Shown: positions 43,289 to 51,875, counted from the first letter of the stretch. The stretch: DNA of 64,000 bases from Nocardia neocaledoniensis (GCF_003182135.1 NZ_QGTL01000004.1:62001-126000); one strand, 5' to 3'. Notes: a model not told the origin generated them from the sequence alone. Program-made: numbers and translations.

Positions 43289-43732
43289 CTGCTCGGCGAA
43301 GCCGCGCGCCGAGGTCAGGTCCTCGGCATTCGGGCGGCCCTTGTTCAGCCCGCCGATGAGTGCGAGCGGGCCCATCGTGTCGAGACCGCGGCAGGCGAAA
43401 CCGCCGACCAGTTCGTAGCCCTTGCCGGTGAGCTGGTCGCCGAGATTGCGCAGGTAGGGCCGGAACGACGGCTCCGACATGCCGCTGGTCGCGAAGACGA
43501 AGGCCTCGCAGCCCTGTCCCTCCGGCACCGCGTCGACGAAGGCACGCAGCCGCTTGTCGAGCGCCATGAAGTACACGCCGGACCCGAAGCCGACGAGGTC
43601 GTACTCGGCGAGTTCGACCGGGCTGATCTCCCCCGGATCCACCACCTTCGCCCCGAGGACGTCACCGATCGCGTCGGCGACCTTCCTGGTGTTGCCGTGC
43701 GAGCTGGACGTACACACGATGATCGCCTTCAC
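43268..43732 (-). CDS. flavodoxin-domain protein
   Basis: 154 residues: FMN phosphate loop TSSSHGNTRKVADAIGDVLG (residues 8-27), YDLVGFGSGVYFMALDKRLR, FVFATSGMSEPSFRPYLRNL. Similar to actinobacterial flavodoxin-like proteins and to the flavodoxin domain of protoporphyrinogen oxidase HemG. Electron partner unknown. Confidence 0.88.
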   Translation of the reverse strand: MKAIIVCTSSSHGNTRKVADAIGDVLGAKVVDPGEISPVELAEYDLVGFGSGVYFMALDKRLRAFVDAVPEGQGCEAFVFATSGMSEPSFRPYLRNLGDQLTGKGYELVGGFACRGLDTMGPLALIGGLNKGRPNAEDLTSARGFAEQLRARFD

Positions 43733-43767
43733 GAAGGCCCCCTACCTGTCTCGGTGTCCGTCGCAGC

Positions 43768-44361
43768 CTATCGCCAGCGGGCGAACCAGGGGGCGACAGT
43801 CGCGGTGATCACGTCGAATCCGGTGCGGAAGGAGTGGGCCTGCTTCGGGATGACCTTCACCTCGGCCGCGTCGGCGGCATCGGGCACGCCGAACGGGTCG
43901 CTGCCGCCGTTGATCACCACGACCTCGATGTCGCCCGGCGCCAGCAGCTCATCGCGCCTGCTCTTCTCCGGTTTCCCCGGCGGATGCAGCGGGAACGACA
44001 GCGCGATCACCCCGCGCGCGCCGACTGCCACGGCCGTCCGGCACGCCACCCTGGCCCCGTTGCTGCGACCCCCCTGGACGATCGGCAGGTCTCCGAAACG
44101 GTCGCGCAGCGCCGCGACGATCTCGATCCAGGCCTCGTCCTGCTTGTCCGCCGACCCCGGCGCGCGCCGCCCGGCGACCCGATAGGGCTGCACGACACGG
44201 GCCACCGAACCACCCGCCTCGAGCGCCGAATCACGCACCACCAGAATGTCTTTCGCGTCGACACCACCACCGGCACCGTGCGTGATCACGAGCAGGAAGG
44301 CCGGGGTCCCGACCTCGTCGAGCTCCACCTCAGCGGGTCCGGCACTCGTCTCGATGCGCAT
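43768..44361 (-). CDS. alpha/beta-hydrolase, KANL3/Tex30-like
   Basis: 197 residues: LVITHGAGGGVDAKDILVVR (oxyanion loop HGAG), VQPYRVAGRRAPGSADKQDE, nucleophile elbow GGRSNGARVA (Ser in GRSNG), LSFPLHPPGKPEKSRRDEL, Asp/His candidates in NGGSDPFG and KQAHSF. Small serine hydrolase of unknown substrate, divergent from fadE5. Confidence 0.88.
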   Translation of the reverse strand: MRIETSAGPAEVELDEVGTPAFLLVITHGAGGGVDAKDILVVRDSALEAGGSVARVVQPYRVAGRRAPGSADKQDEAWIEIVAALRDRFGDLPIVQGGRSNGARVACRTAVAVGARGVIALSFPLHPPGKPEKSRRDELLAPGDIEVVVINGGSDPFGVPDAADAAEVKVIPKQAHSFRTGFDVITATVAPWFARWR

Positions 44362-44423
44362 ACCCCACCGTAGCCTCGCGTGTTTTTCCGGTCACATTGC
44401 TCGCGACCCCTTTGCCGAGTCGC

Positions 44424-44464
44424 TTACCCACCGGTAATATGGTCCGTAAGTTACCCGCGAGTAG
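44424..44464 (+). promoter_or_regulatory. two palindromic elements upstream of fadE5
   Basis: ttacccaccggtaa (44424-44437, TTACC-N4-GGTAA) and ttacccgcgagtag (44451-44464) lie 100-140 bp before fadE5. The second shares CGCGAGTA with the crotonase-upstream palindrome at 40531, suggesting one lipid regulator. Confidence 0.4.
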
Positions 44465-44562
44465 CATGCGGAAAACCGGAAAGGCTACCCGGTGGACGTC
44501 ACGACGGGCGGGAACGGCGCACAACCGACCGCACCAGAACTCAACGGAGAGTGAGTACTCAC

Positions 44563-46398
44563 ATGGGCCACTACAAGGCAAACGTTCGCGACCTCGAGTT
44601 CAACCTCTTCGAGGTCCTCGGCATCGGCAGTGTCCTGGATTCCGGCGCCTTCGGCGACCTGGACGCCGACACCGTCAAGGAGATGCTGTCCGAGGTCCGC
44701 CGCCTGGCCGAGGGCCCGCTGGCCGAGTCGTTCGCCGACGCGGACCGCAACCCGCCCGTGTTCGACCCGAACACCCACACCGTCACCATCCCCGAGTCCT
44801 TCAAGAAGTCCTACAAGGCGCTCGAGGACGGCGAGTGGGTCAAGGTTCCGCTGCGCGAGGAGCTCGGCGGCCTCGGTGCCCCGTCCGTCGTCGGCTGGGC
44901 CCTGGCCGAGATGGTGCTCGGCGCCAACCCGCCGATCCAGATGTACGCCGCGGGCGCCGGCTTCGCCCAGGTGTTCTACAACAACGGCACCGACGAGCAG
45001 AAGAAGTGGGCGCAGAAGATCGCCGACCGCAACTGGGGCGCCACCATGGTGCTGACCGAGCCCGACGCGGGCTCCGACGTCGGCGCCGGTCGCACCAAGG
45101 CGATCAAGCAGGAGGACGGCTCCTGGCACATCGAGGGTGTGAAGCGCTTCATCACCTCGGGTGACTCCGACGACATGTTCGAGAACATCATGCACCTGGT
45201 GCTGGCCCGCCCCGAGGGCGCGGGACCGGGCACCAAGGGCCTGTCGCTGTTCTACGTGCCGAAGACCCACTTCGACTTCGAGACCGACACCCTGGGTGAC
45301 CGCAACGGCGTGTTCGTCACCAACGTCGAGCACAAGATGGGCATCAAGGCCTCGGCCACCTGTGAGGTCACCTTCGGCGGCCACGGCATCCCCGCCAAGG
45401 GCTGGCTGGTCGGTGAGGTGCACAACGGCATCGCGCAGATGTTCGACGTCATCGAGAACGCCCGCATGATGGTCGGCACCAAGGCCATCGCGACCCTGTC
45501 GACCGGTTACCTGAACGCGCTGGAGTACGCCAAGACCCGCGTCCAGGGCGCCGACCTGACCCAGATGACCGACAAGACCGCGCCGCGCGTCACCATCACC
45601 CACCACCCGGACGTGCGTCGCTCGCTGGCCATGCAGAAGGCCTACGCCGAGGGCCTGCGCGCGATCTACCTCTACACCGCCGCCCACCAGAACGAAGAGA
45701 TCGCCGCGGCGGTCTCGGGTGCCGACAAGGACGTCGCGTTCCGCGTGAACGACCTGCTGCTCCCGATCGTCAAGGGTGTCGGCTCCGAGCGCGCCTACCA
45801 GTACCTGACCGATTCGCTGCAGACCTTCGGTGGCTCCGGCTTCCTGCAGGACTACCCGATCGAGCAGTACATCCGCGACGCGAAGATCGACTCGCTGTAC
45901 GAGGGCACCACCGCCATCCAGGCGCAGGACTTCTTCTTCCGCAAGATCGCCCGCGACCGCGGTGTGGCCTTGGCCCACGTGGCCGGCCAGATCCAGAAGT
46001 TCATCGACGCCGACTCCGCCAACGAGCGCATCAAGGGCGAGCGCAAGCTGCTCGCCACCGCGCTCGAGGACGTCCAGACCATGGCCGCCACCCTGACCGG
46101 CCACCTGATGGGCGCCCAGGAGCAGCCGACCGAGCTGTACAAGGTCGGCCTGGGTTCGGTCCGCTTCCTGATGGCCGTCGGTGACCTGTTCATCGGCTGG
46201 CAGCTGCTGCAGCAGGCCGAGGTCGCCCTCGCGGCCCTGGACAACGGCGCCACCGGCTCCGACGTCGCCTTCTACACCGGCAAGGTCGCCTCGGCCCAGT
46301 TCTTCGCCCGCAACGTCCTGCCCGAGCTGACCGCCACCCGCGCGATTCTCGCCAACCTGGACAACGACATCATGGAGCTGGACGAAGCCGCCTTCTGA
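44563..46398 (+). CDS. fadE5: acyl-CoA dehydrogenase (FadE5-type)
   Basis: 611 residues from ATG 44563 (ggagagtga upstream), the same length I recall for M. tuberculosis FadE5 (Rv0244c). N-terminal [20 protein letters not shown] is the signature of the long ACAD subfamily; ACAD motifs include [57 protein letters not shown] and [20 protein letters not shown] with the catalytic-type Glu of YEGT. FAD-dependent alpha,beta-dehydrogenation of acyl-CoA, broad chain length in FadE5. Confidence 0.93.
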   Translation: MGHYKANVRDLEFNLFEVLGIGSVLDSGAFGDLDADTVKEMLSEVRRLAEGPLAESFADADRNPPVFDPNTHTVTIPESFKKSYKALEDGEWVKVPLREELGGLGAPSVVGWALAEMVLGANPPIQMYAAGAGFAQVFYNNGTDEQKKWAQKIADRNWGATMVLTEPDAGSDVGAGRTKAIKQEDGSWHIEGVKRFITSGDSDDMFENIMHLVLARPEGAGPGTKGLSLFYVPKTHFDFETDTLGDRNGVFVTNVEHKMGIKASATCEVTFGGHGIPAKGWLVGEVHNGIAQMFDVIENARMMVGTKAIATLSTGYLNALEYAKTRVQGADLTQMTDKTAPRVTITHHPDVRRSLAMQKAYAEGLRAIYLYTAAHQNEEIAAAVSGADKDVAFRVNDLLLPIVKGVGSERAYQYLTDSLQTFGGSGFLQDYPIEQYIRDAKIDSLYEGTTAIQAQDFFFRKIARDRGVALAHVAGQIQKFIDADSANERIKGERKLLATALEDVQTMAATLTGHLMGAQEQPTELYKVGLGSVRFLMAVGDLFIGWQLLQQAEVALAALDNGATGSDVAFYTGKVASAQFFARNVLPELTATRAILANLDNDIMELDEAAF

Positions 46399-46425
46399 TC
46401 TCAGACGGCCTCATCTAGACCCCGG

Positions 46426-46455
46426 ACGGTCCGGAGCTTTCGAGCTCCGGACCGT
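46426..46455 (+). terminator. terminator after fadE5
   Basis: 13-bp perfect stem acggtccggagct / agctccggaccgt with a ttcg tetraloop (46439-46442), followed by tcgtcgtttc. Confidence 0.85.
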
Positions 46456-46568
46456 TCGTCGTTTCGGTTACCTGCCGCCTGGTGAGACCCGCATTCATCG
46501 CGGGGTGATCGTTCGGCCGCGTATTCTGAAGGTCAACCGCAGTCGGGGTCGAGACCTCGGGGGTAGGG

Positions 46569-47282
46569 ATGGGTGAGAGTACCGCGCTCAGTGTGTATCT
46601 GCGTGAGCGTCGGATGGCGGCCGGACTGGCGCGCTCCGAGCTCGCCGTGCGCGCGCAGATGGCGCCGCTACTGATCGGGCAGATCGAGTCGGGTGCGCTG
46701 ATACCGAATCAGCCTATGCTGCAACGACTTTTCGATTCGCTGGACGTACCGCTCTGGTATCGCAAGCACATCCTGGTGCTCGGGCTGCCAGCGATCGACA
46801 CCGGCTCACCCGCGCCGACACCCTCGGCCGACGACCTCACCGACCTGGCCAGCCTCACCCATCCGGCCTGCTTCCAGCGCTTCCCCACCATGGACATCCT
46901 CGCCGCGAACTCCGACTACCAGCGCATGTTTCCGGGTCTCGGCGCCGGCGTGAACATGCTCGAATGGATGTTCCTCGATCCGGCGGCCAAGAAGGTCTTC
47001 CTCGACTGGACCACCGAGGCGCAACTGCTGGTGCACGCCTTCCGCATGCTCTCGCCCCTTGCCCCCTCGCAACGGGTCACCGAGATCACCGAGTCCTGTG
47101 GCGCATCGCCCGACTGGGATCCGGTGTGGACCAGTGAAGTTCACGCCCAGGATGTCGCGCGTAGGCATCTGCGCGTGCGCGAACGCAGCACCGGCATCGA
47201 GCGCCGCATGCTGCTGCGTATCTACGATCCGGCCTTCCCCACCCGACCCTGGTGGCTCTACCGGCTGATCCCGTCCCGCTGA
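46569..47282 (+). CDS. XRE-family regulator with MmyB-like ligand-binding domain
   Basis: 237 residues. N-terminal HTH (LRERRMAAGLARSELAVRAQ, LLIGQIESGALIPNQPML) and a C-terminal PAS-like MmyB domain: FPTMDILAANSDYQRMFPGL, NMLEWMFLDPAAKKVFLDWT, HLRVRERSTGIERRMLLRIY, PWWLYRLIPS. MmyB-type regulators occur widely in actinobacteria, often beside oxidoreductases. Here the convergent partner is a micropeptide gene. ATG preceded by ggggtaggg. Confidence 0.88.
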   Translation: MGESTALSVYLRERRMAAGLARSELAVRAQMAPLLIGQIESGALIPNQPMLQRLFDSLDVPLWYRKHILVLGLPAIDTGSPAPTPSADDLTDLASLTHPACFQRFPTMDILAANSDYQRMFPGLGAGVNMLEWMFLDPAAKKVFLDWTTEAQLLVHAFRMLSPLAPSQRVTEITESCGASPDWDPVWTSEVHAQDVARRHLRVRERSTGIERRMLLRIYDPAFPTRPWWLYRLIPSR

Positions 47283-47285
47283 ACC

Positions 47286-47315
47286 GGGTGCCCGCCGCGT
47301 CGACGGCGGGCACCC
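47286..47315. terminator. bidirectional terminator between regulator and micropeptide
   Basis: 12-bp perfect stem gggtgcccgccg / cggcgggcaccc (47286-47297, 47304-47315), loop cgtcga. No T-run, so relies on stem strength. Confidence 0.7.
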
Positions 47316-47322
47316 GACAGGT

Positions 47323-47382
47323 TCAGGCAGCGGCCGAACCGGTGGCCAGCATGCTCAGCAGGTACGTCAGGGACTCGAACAT
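47323..47382 (-). CDS. 19-residue hydrophobic micropeptide with strong ribosome-binding site
   Basis: Minus-strand ATG at 47382 reads MFESLTYLLSMLATGSAAA then TGA. It is preceded by aaggaga with 7-nt spacing, one of the best Shine-Dalgarno sequences in the window, and followed at once by the 47286-47315 hairpin. The peptide has an amphipathic/hydrophobic N-terminal helix and a small-residue C-terminus. A signalling, membrane or leader peptide is possible. It is far too short for ordinary gene callers; coding status rests on the RBS and terminator only. Confidence 0.5.
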   Translation of the reverse strand: MFESLTYLLSMLATGSAAA

Positions 47383-47507
47383 TCTCTATCTCCTTGTTTG
47401 GGGGCCCACAGTTCCTATCACGGAGGAATTACGGAACACACCATTCGGATTAACGTGCGGCAAACACGATGTGACGCCTCTTCGCCCTGGTAGCCCGGTC
47501 GCTGAGT

Positions 47508-48488
47508 TCAGCTGATACGGAAGCGCTTCCGATATTCGTTCGGCGTGGTGTCGAGGGTGCGCCGAAAAGCGCGGGTCAGGGTGTCGACGGTGTTGAACCC
47601 GCACGCTACCGCGATCCGCTGCAAGGTCTCGTCGCTGACCTCCAGCCGATGCCGCGCGACCTCGACCCGCGCCGACTCGATATAGGCCGCGGGCGTCATC
47701 CCCAGCTCGGTGCGGAACACCCTGGTGAGCTGACGTTCGCTGACATGGGCCTGCTCGGCCAGCTCGGTCACCGTCAGTGGATTCGCGATATTGCGCGTGA
47801 TGTAGTGCCGCAGCTCGTCGATGCGCCGCGTGGTCGACACCGGTTCCAGCGACACACTGAATTGGCTTTGGCCACTGGGTCTTTTGAGATACATCACCAA
47901 CTGGCGCGCCACCCGCAACGCCAGTTCGTCACCGAAATCGTCGGCGACCAGCGCCAGCGTCAGATCGAGGCACGCGGTGAGACCCGCTCCGGTCCAAACG
48001 TTTTCGTCGCGGATATAGATCGGATCGGCATCCACCTCGACCGCCGGGTGCTCGGCCGCGAGCTGCTTGGCCGTCGACCAGTGCGTGGTCGCCCGCTTCC
48101 CGTCGAGCAGCCCCGCGGCAGCGAGGATATGCGCGCCCACACAGACCGACGCCACCCGCCGCGCCCCCTCCGCGAGCACCGTCACCGCTTCGACCACGGC
48201 GGGATCGACCACCGCGCGCACCCGGCGATCACCATCGGTCGTGACCGCCCCGGGGACGACGACCGTATCGATCCGCCGACCCGCCAATTCCCCGAAGGTC
48301 ACATCCGGCAGCACCCGAACTCCGGCCGACGTGGTGACCGGCTCCACGGTGTCAGCGGCCAGCACCACCTGGTACCCGGTCGGCTCGTCCATCTCCCGCC
48401 GCAGTAGCGAGAAGACCTCCGGCGGCCCGGTCACATCGAGCAGATCGACCTGATCGAACAGCACGATCACCACCAGCCGATCGACCAC
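47508..48488 (-). CDS. GlxA-type transcriptional regulator (DJ-1/PfpI domain plus AraC HTH)
   Basis: 326 residues from GTG 48488, with ggaggag 9 nt upstream; in-frame ATG 48557 would add an implausible Cys/His-rich leader. Residues 1-170: DJ-1/PfpI-like amidase fold (VVIVLFDQVDLLDVTGPPEV, DTVVVPGAVT, RRVASVCVGAHILAAAGLLD with the nucleophile-elbow Cys). Residues 230-326: AraC HTH pair (NPLTVTELAEQAHVSERQLT, LQRIAVACGFNTVDTLTRAF). Divergent from an isochorismatase-fold hydrolase it probably regulates. Confidence 0.92.
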   Translation of the reverse strand: MVDRLVVIVLFDQVDLLDVTGPPEVFSLLRREMDEPTGYQVVLAADTVEPVTTSAGVRVLPDVTFGELAGRRIDTVVVPGAVTTDGDRRVRAVVDPAVVEAVTVLAEGARRVASVCVGAHILAAAGLLDGKRATTHWSTAKQLAAEHPAVEVDADPIYIRDENVWTGAGLTACLDLTLALVADDFGDELALRVARQLVMYLKRPSGQSQFSVSLEPVSTTRRIDELRHYITRNIANPLTVTELAEQAHVSERQLTRVFRTELGMTPAAYIESARVEVARHRLEVSDETLQRIAVACGFNTVDTLTRAFRRTLDTTPNEYRKRFRIS

Positions 48489-48568
48489 CGTCACCACTCC
48501 TCCGCCATGTCCGAATCTGCAGGTTACATGACATTGCCGACATACCCGCCGGTCCATAGCGTGGAACC

Positions 48569-49150
48569 ATGACTTCGACGACCCTCCGCGAGCTCAACGG
48601 CTTCGACGAAACCCCCGCCACCCTCTCCGCTTCCACCCTGATCCTGGTCGACTACCAGAACACCTACACGCAGGGCGTCATGGAACTGACCGGCTGGTCC
48701 CCCGCCCTCGATGCCGCCGCCGAGCTCCTCGGCAAGGCCAGGGCCGCCGGCGCGACGGTCATCCACGTCATCAACGACGGCGGCGAGGGCACCCCCTACG
48801 ACATCCGAACCGACATCGGCCAGATCCATCCCAAGGTGGCCCCCACCGCCGACGAGAAGATCGTCGTCAAAACCGCCCCCAACGCTTTCGTCGGCACCGA
48901 CCTCGGCGACCTCGTCGACGCCGCGGGCAACGACAACGTCGTCATCGCCGGCTTCATGACCCACATGTGCGTCACCTTCACCACCGAAGGCGCCTTCCTC
49001 CGCGGCAACAAACCCACCGTCGTAGCCGACGCCTGCGCCACCCGCCCCCTCGGCAACGTCCCCGCCGACCAACTCCACGCCAGCGCCTTGGCTACCCTCA
49101 CCGACCTCTACGCCGTCGTCGTGCCGACCGCAGCGAGCCTGAACTCATGA
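48569..49150 (+). CDS. isochorismatase-fold cysteine hydrolase
   Basis: 193 residues. Catalytic triad by position: Asp28 (LILVDYQNTY), Lys101 (IVVKTAPNAFVGTDL) and Cys134 (AGFMTHMCVTFTTEGAFLRG). Substrate unclear (nicotinamide/N-carbamoyl-type or isochorismate); lone hydrolases under GlxA-type regulators are common in actinobacteria. Confidence 0.9.
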   Translation: MTSTTLRELNGFDETPATLSASTLILVDYQNTYTQGVMELTGWSPALDAAAELLGKARAAGATVIHVINDGGEGTPYDIRTDIGQIHPKVAPTADEKIVVKTAPNAFVGTDLGDLVDAAGNDNVVIAGFMTHMCVTFTTEGAFLRGNKPTVVADACATRPLGNVPADQLHASALATLTDLYAVVVPTAASLNS

Positions 49151-49182
49151 CCACCCATTAGCGCAGGTCCTACCCTCGAAGT

Positions 49183-49431
49183 ATGGCGACATTCGGCCTT
49201 CGCGAACTCCGACAGAGGGCATCCGAACTCGTCCGGAGAGCCGAGCGCGGCGAAGACGTGACCATCACAGTCGCGGGTCGACCAAGCGTCCGGCTCGTTC
49301 CGGCTGCGCCGACGAGTTGGCGGCGTTACGACGAAGTCGCAGACCTCTGGGCGGGCGCCGCCGATCCGGACTGGGAATTCGGTCGCGACCAGATCGACCA
49401 GCAGATCCGCGACCCATGGGCCGACCGATGA
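49183..49431 (+). CDS. Phd/YefM-type antitoxin (prevent-host-death family)
   Basis: 82 residues: LRELRQRASELVRRAERGED, VTITVAGRPSVRLVPAAP, then a toxin-binding tail rich in Trp/Asp. The N-terminal fold matches Phd/YefM antitoxins that pair with VapC-like toxins. The downstream toxin is broken, so the antitoxin is now an orphan in this locus. Confidence 0.85.
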   Translation: MATFGLRELRQRASELVRRAERGEDVTITVAGRPSVRLVPAAPTSWRRYDEVADLWAGAADPDWEFGRDQIDQQIRDPWADR

Positions 49432-49432
49432 T

Positions 49433-49656
49433 GACAGAGTCCAGCGTCGATTCGATGCCCTTCCTGTCGACGAAGCCGTGGCAGCCAGTTACGGCATGCT
49501 GCTGCGGCGGTTGTGCAGGTCGGGCGCCAACCGTGGGCTCGCACAATGGATCTGATCATCGCGGCGACGGCGCACGCGCATTCGGCCCGGCTGTACACCC
49601 GCAACGCCGACGACTTCCGTGGGCTGGAAGACCTTGTCGACGTCCGGTCGGTATAA
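49433..49656 (+). pseudogene. decayed VapC-type PIN toxin
   Basis: Reading frame 49436-49545 gives ...RRFDALPVDEAVAASYGMLL; after a frameshift near 49515-49525 the reading ARTMDLIIAATAHAHSARLY then TRNADDFRGLEDLVDV runs to TAA 49654. This is the C-terminal half of a PIN domain (Asp of MDLIIAATA and Asn/Asp of TRNADDF). The N-terminal catalytic Asp/Glu region is absent, so it cannot be an active toxin. Confidence 0.8.
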
Positions 49657-49678
49657 GTTCTCGCGGTCCGTTCACGTT

Positions 49679-50254
49679 TCACTCGGCCCATTGGTAGTAG
49701 TACCACCAGTCACCGAGAGAGTCGTATCGCATGTAGCCGACGCCTACCTCTGGGTTCTCAACGCCCGGGCGGTAGTGAAAACCATTCCGCGACACCGGAT
49801 AGTCGCGGGCAAGGGTGAATCGGCACCCGCCGTCCGTCCGTTTGTCGATGGTGCGGAACGCGTAAAAGCCGATTCTCTTTTCAGTGGGGCCTTGCCCCGC
49901 CGGCGATGCCTCGAACTTCTCGCACACTGAGGCGGCCTGGTCCATGGCCTCTCGCGACATCGCCCACCCGATTCGGCCCGGAATATCAGCCCAGGTCAGC
50001 GCTATCGTCGAAGTCACGGCCAGCGGGACCAAAAGCGTCAGCCGCCATGACCGCGCATACCTCGCCAGGCCGATCGCGGCCAATACCAACCACACCGCAA
50101 CAGGTATCACCAGGGCGATTCCGGCGGAGAACGAGGTATTCACATCCTCGAATACCGTCGCGTCTGCCCATAGTGCCCACCCACAGCACGCAGTCACCCA
50201 GGCAGTCATCATCATGACGCCCACCTGCCACCACACGGGCCACGCTTTCCTCAT
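49679..50254 (-). CDS. membrane protein of unknown function
   Basis: 191 residues from ATG 50254. Three hydrophobic helices (VGVMMMTAWVTACCGWALWA, AGIALVIPVAVWLVLAAIGL, LTLLVPLAVTSTIALTW), then a soluble C-terminal domain with Cys residues (VCEKFEASPAGQGPTEKRIG, DGGCRFTLARDYPV) and an aromatic tail (DWWYYYQWAE). No family recognised. Confidence 0.7.
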   Translation of the reverse strand: MRKAWPVWWQVGVMMMTAWVTACCGWALWADATVFEDVNTSFSAGIALVIPVAVWLVLAAIGLARYARSWRLTLLVPLAVTSTIALTWADIPGRIGWAMSREAMDQAASVCEKFEASPAGQGPTEKRIGFYAFRTIDKRTDGGCRFTLARDYPVSRNGFHYRPGVENPEVGVGYMRYDSLGDWWYYYQWAE

Positions 50255-50577
50255 GACCTGGCCAGGCGCAGCGTGAAATCGTCTGTGATATAGATGAACT
50301 CGGTAGCCCAGTCGGCCCGCACCGACCGAATCCCGCCTGGCGTCGACACACCTACCCCCAGTCTCGCTCGAGCCCGCTCGCTCGCGGGCAACCGAGCAGA
50401 GTAGCACCGATGCGTTTAGCTAATGCGTTGACTTGCTTGCAGCAGGACGCTTTTCGAATCGGTCCGGTAGGCCGCCAGTCCCTTCTGGCGTAGCCATCTG
50501 TCGACCGCCACCAACCGCGGTACAGAACGGAGGCGCGGCGAGCTGGACGTCGTGCCGACGCCTTCTGACTCGGGCCC
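50255..50577. other. 323-bp gap with no convincing gene
   Basis: A short minus-strand reading near 50415-50520 (VAVDRWLRQKGLAAYRTDSK) looks protein-like but has no start codon with a ribosome site and is closed on both sides; probably a remnant. Confidence 0.4.
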
Positions 50578-50943
50578 CTAGTCTTCGGCAGTTTCGAGTT
50601 CGCCGAGAATCGCGCGCACGGTCGCAGCCTCGGCGGGCAGCCTGTTCGCGAGAAGGTTCCAAAGGATGTTGTGGTCGACGGCATCGTAATTGTGCGCGAC
50701 CAGATTCCTGGTTGCCTTGACCCCACGCCACGAAACCTCGGGGTGCGCGGCGATGAACTCCTCGGGCAGCCGCGCGACCGATTCACCCAACCGGTGCAGC
50801 ACTGCCTCGGCCGCGAGCCTGGTGATCTCGTCGGAGTCGTAAGCCGACTTACCGCCGCTGACGATTCGCGCCCCCATCTCACTGAACGCGAGAAAGTCTC
50901 GCAGGCTTCTGGCTGTGCGTTCGCTGGTGTCCCGGCCGCTCAC
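50578..50943 (-). CDS. HEPN-domain toxin (HepT-like, DUF86)
   Basis: 121 residues. The HEPN RNase motif R-x4-H-x-Y is intact: Arg79, His84, Tyr86 in KATRNLVAHNYDAVDHNILW. Helical throughout. In HEPN-MNT pairs this protein is the toxin and is neutralised when the MNT partner adds AMP residues to the Tyr of the motif. ATG overlaps the stop of the upstream MNT gene by 4 bp. Confidence 0.9.
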   Translation of the reverse strand: MSGRDTSERTARSLRDFLAFSEMGARIVSGGKSAYDSDEITRLAAEAVLHRLGESVARLPEEFIAAHPEVSWRGVKATRNLVAHNYDAVDHNILWNLLANRLPAEAATVRAILGELETAED

Positions 50944-51383
50944 AGCGGCTTGGCCTCGTCCCGAATCGGGTGTGGTCCGGCAGGAAGACCGCCTTCGGAC
51001 ACCAGGTCGACATGGAGGCCGGTGAGCTCCTCCAGGTCGAGCATCAATTCGGCCATGTCGAGCAGATCCGCATCAGCGTCGAACCGCACGAGCAGGTCGA
51101 TGTCACTGCCCGAGACATCGTCACCACGCGACACCGATCCGAAGACACGCACACGGTTCGCCTTGTGCCGCAAGGCCAGTGCGAGGATCTGGTCCCGGTG
51201 CTCAGCGATTACGCGGGAGGGGCGCGGCTTGGCCGCCTCCCTCAGCCGGCGCAACATCGTCGGCGAAGGCCGCCGGGTCCCGCTCTCATAGGCGGCGATG
51301 TTGGACTGGGCGACACCCGACCGTCGCGCCAGCTCAGCCTGGGTCAGGCCAGCGGCGCGGCGCAGGTCACGCACAGTTTCCAT
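50940..51383 (-). CDS. HTH-MNT antitoxin: XRE DNA-binding domain fused to minimal nucleotidyltransferase
   Basis: 147 residues from ATG 51383. Residues 3-50: XRE HTH (VRDLRRAAGLTQAELARRSG, QSNIAAYESGTRRPSPTMLR). Residues 55-147: MNT nucleotidyltransferase with GSVSRGD (82-88) and catalytic Asp94/Asp96 (SGSDIDLLV). MntA-type antitoxins AMPylate the HEPN toxin. The fused HTH makes the antitoxin its own likely repressor, with tandem sites at 51389-51406. Confidence 0.92.
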   Translation of the reverse strand: METVRDLRRAAGLTQAELARRSGVAQSNIAAYESGTRRPSPTMLRRLREAAKPRPSRVIAEHRDQILALALRHKANRVRVFGSVSRGDDVSGSDIDLLVRFDADADLLDMAELMLDLEELTGLHVDLVSEGGLPAGPHPIRDEAKPL

Positions 51384-51388
51384 GCCTT

Positions 51389-51406
51389 GATGATATCGGA
51401 TGATAT
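51389..51406 (-). promoter_or_regulatory. tandem GATGATAT operator of the HEPN-MNT operon
   Basis: gatgatat-cg-gatgatat: two identical octamers 10 bp apart (one helical turn), 6-23 bp upstream of the HTH-MNT ATG. Helical phasing fits two XRE monomers on the same face of DNA. Confidence 0.6.
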
Positions 51407-51435
51407 ATCCCTCGGCCAAGGTCGGTTACTCATGC

Positions 51436-51875
51436 TCACGACTCGATCAGTGCACCACCCACCACTTCGCCGATATCGAGCAGCGCGGAACCGCTCAGCA
51501 TTCCATCGTGGTCCACCGGCAGACTCCAATTCTCGATCTGCCCGTCGACATAAGGCCGCCATGCTGCCGCGACGCGTCCGGCCATCTGGTTACCCGGGTC
51601 TGCCGAGGCATGGAAGAAACTTCAGGGTTCCGGTGAAGATCTGCGGCACGTAGTCCACTTCCAGCGAGGCGGTACGCATTGCGGTGCTGAACATGCGGTC
51701 TACGAGTTCCGCTGAGAGGCCGTCGATCTCGGTGGCGAGTGCCGCATGGAGGGTGCTCTCGTGTGCCATCGGCGAAGACGAGCGCGAGCCCATCCGGATT
51801 CTTCTCCACTGCCGCCAACATCAAGCGAGGCAACGTGAAGGCACCCGCCCGCCGCGCACACAGGGCGGTGCACAC
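51436..51875 (-). pseudogene. collapsed non-ribosomal peptide synthetase
   Basis: Read 5' to 3' on the minus strand: the start of an adenylation domain (TLPRLMLAAVEKNPDGLALV, FADGT) runs directly, in another frame, into an NRPS C-terminal region (EIDGLSAELVDRMFSTAMRT, ASLEVDYVPQIFTGTLKF), which after a one-base frameshift near 51620 continues ASADPGNQMAGRVAAAWRPY and ends LLDIGEVVGGALIES at TGA 51436. The C-terminal part resembles an NRPS thioesterase. Several kilobases of synthetase have been lost, leaving about 0.44 kb. Confidence 0.75.

Noticed and set aside
47252..47515. 87-codon plus-strand frame after the MmyB-type regulator
   Set aside because: It runs through the terminator and antisense to the micropeptide, without a ribosome site or coherent composition.
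48488..48557. Upstream ATG start for the GlxA-type regulator
   Set aside because: The added residues are Cys/His/Gly-rich and unlike the family; GTG 48488 has ggaggag at proper spacing.
49439..49697. Intact toxin frame downstream of the Phd/YefM antitoxin
   Set aside because: The PIN sequence is split between two frames and lacks the N-terminal catalytic part, so it was called a pseudogene.
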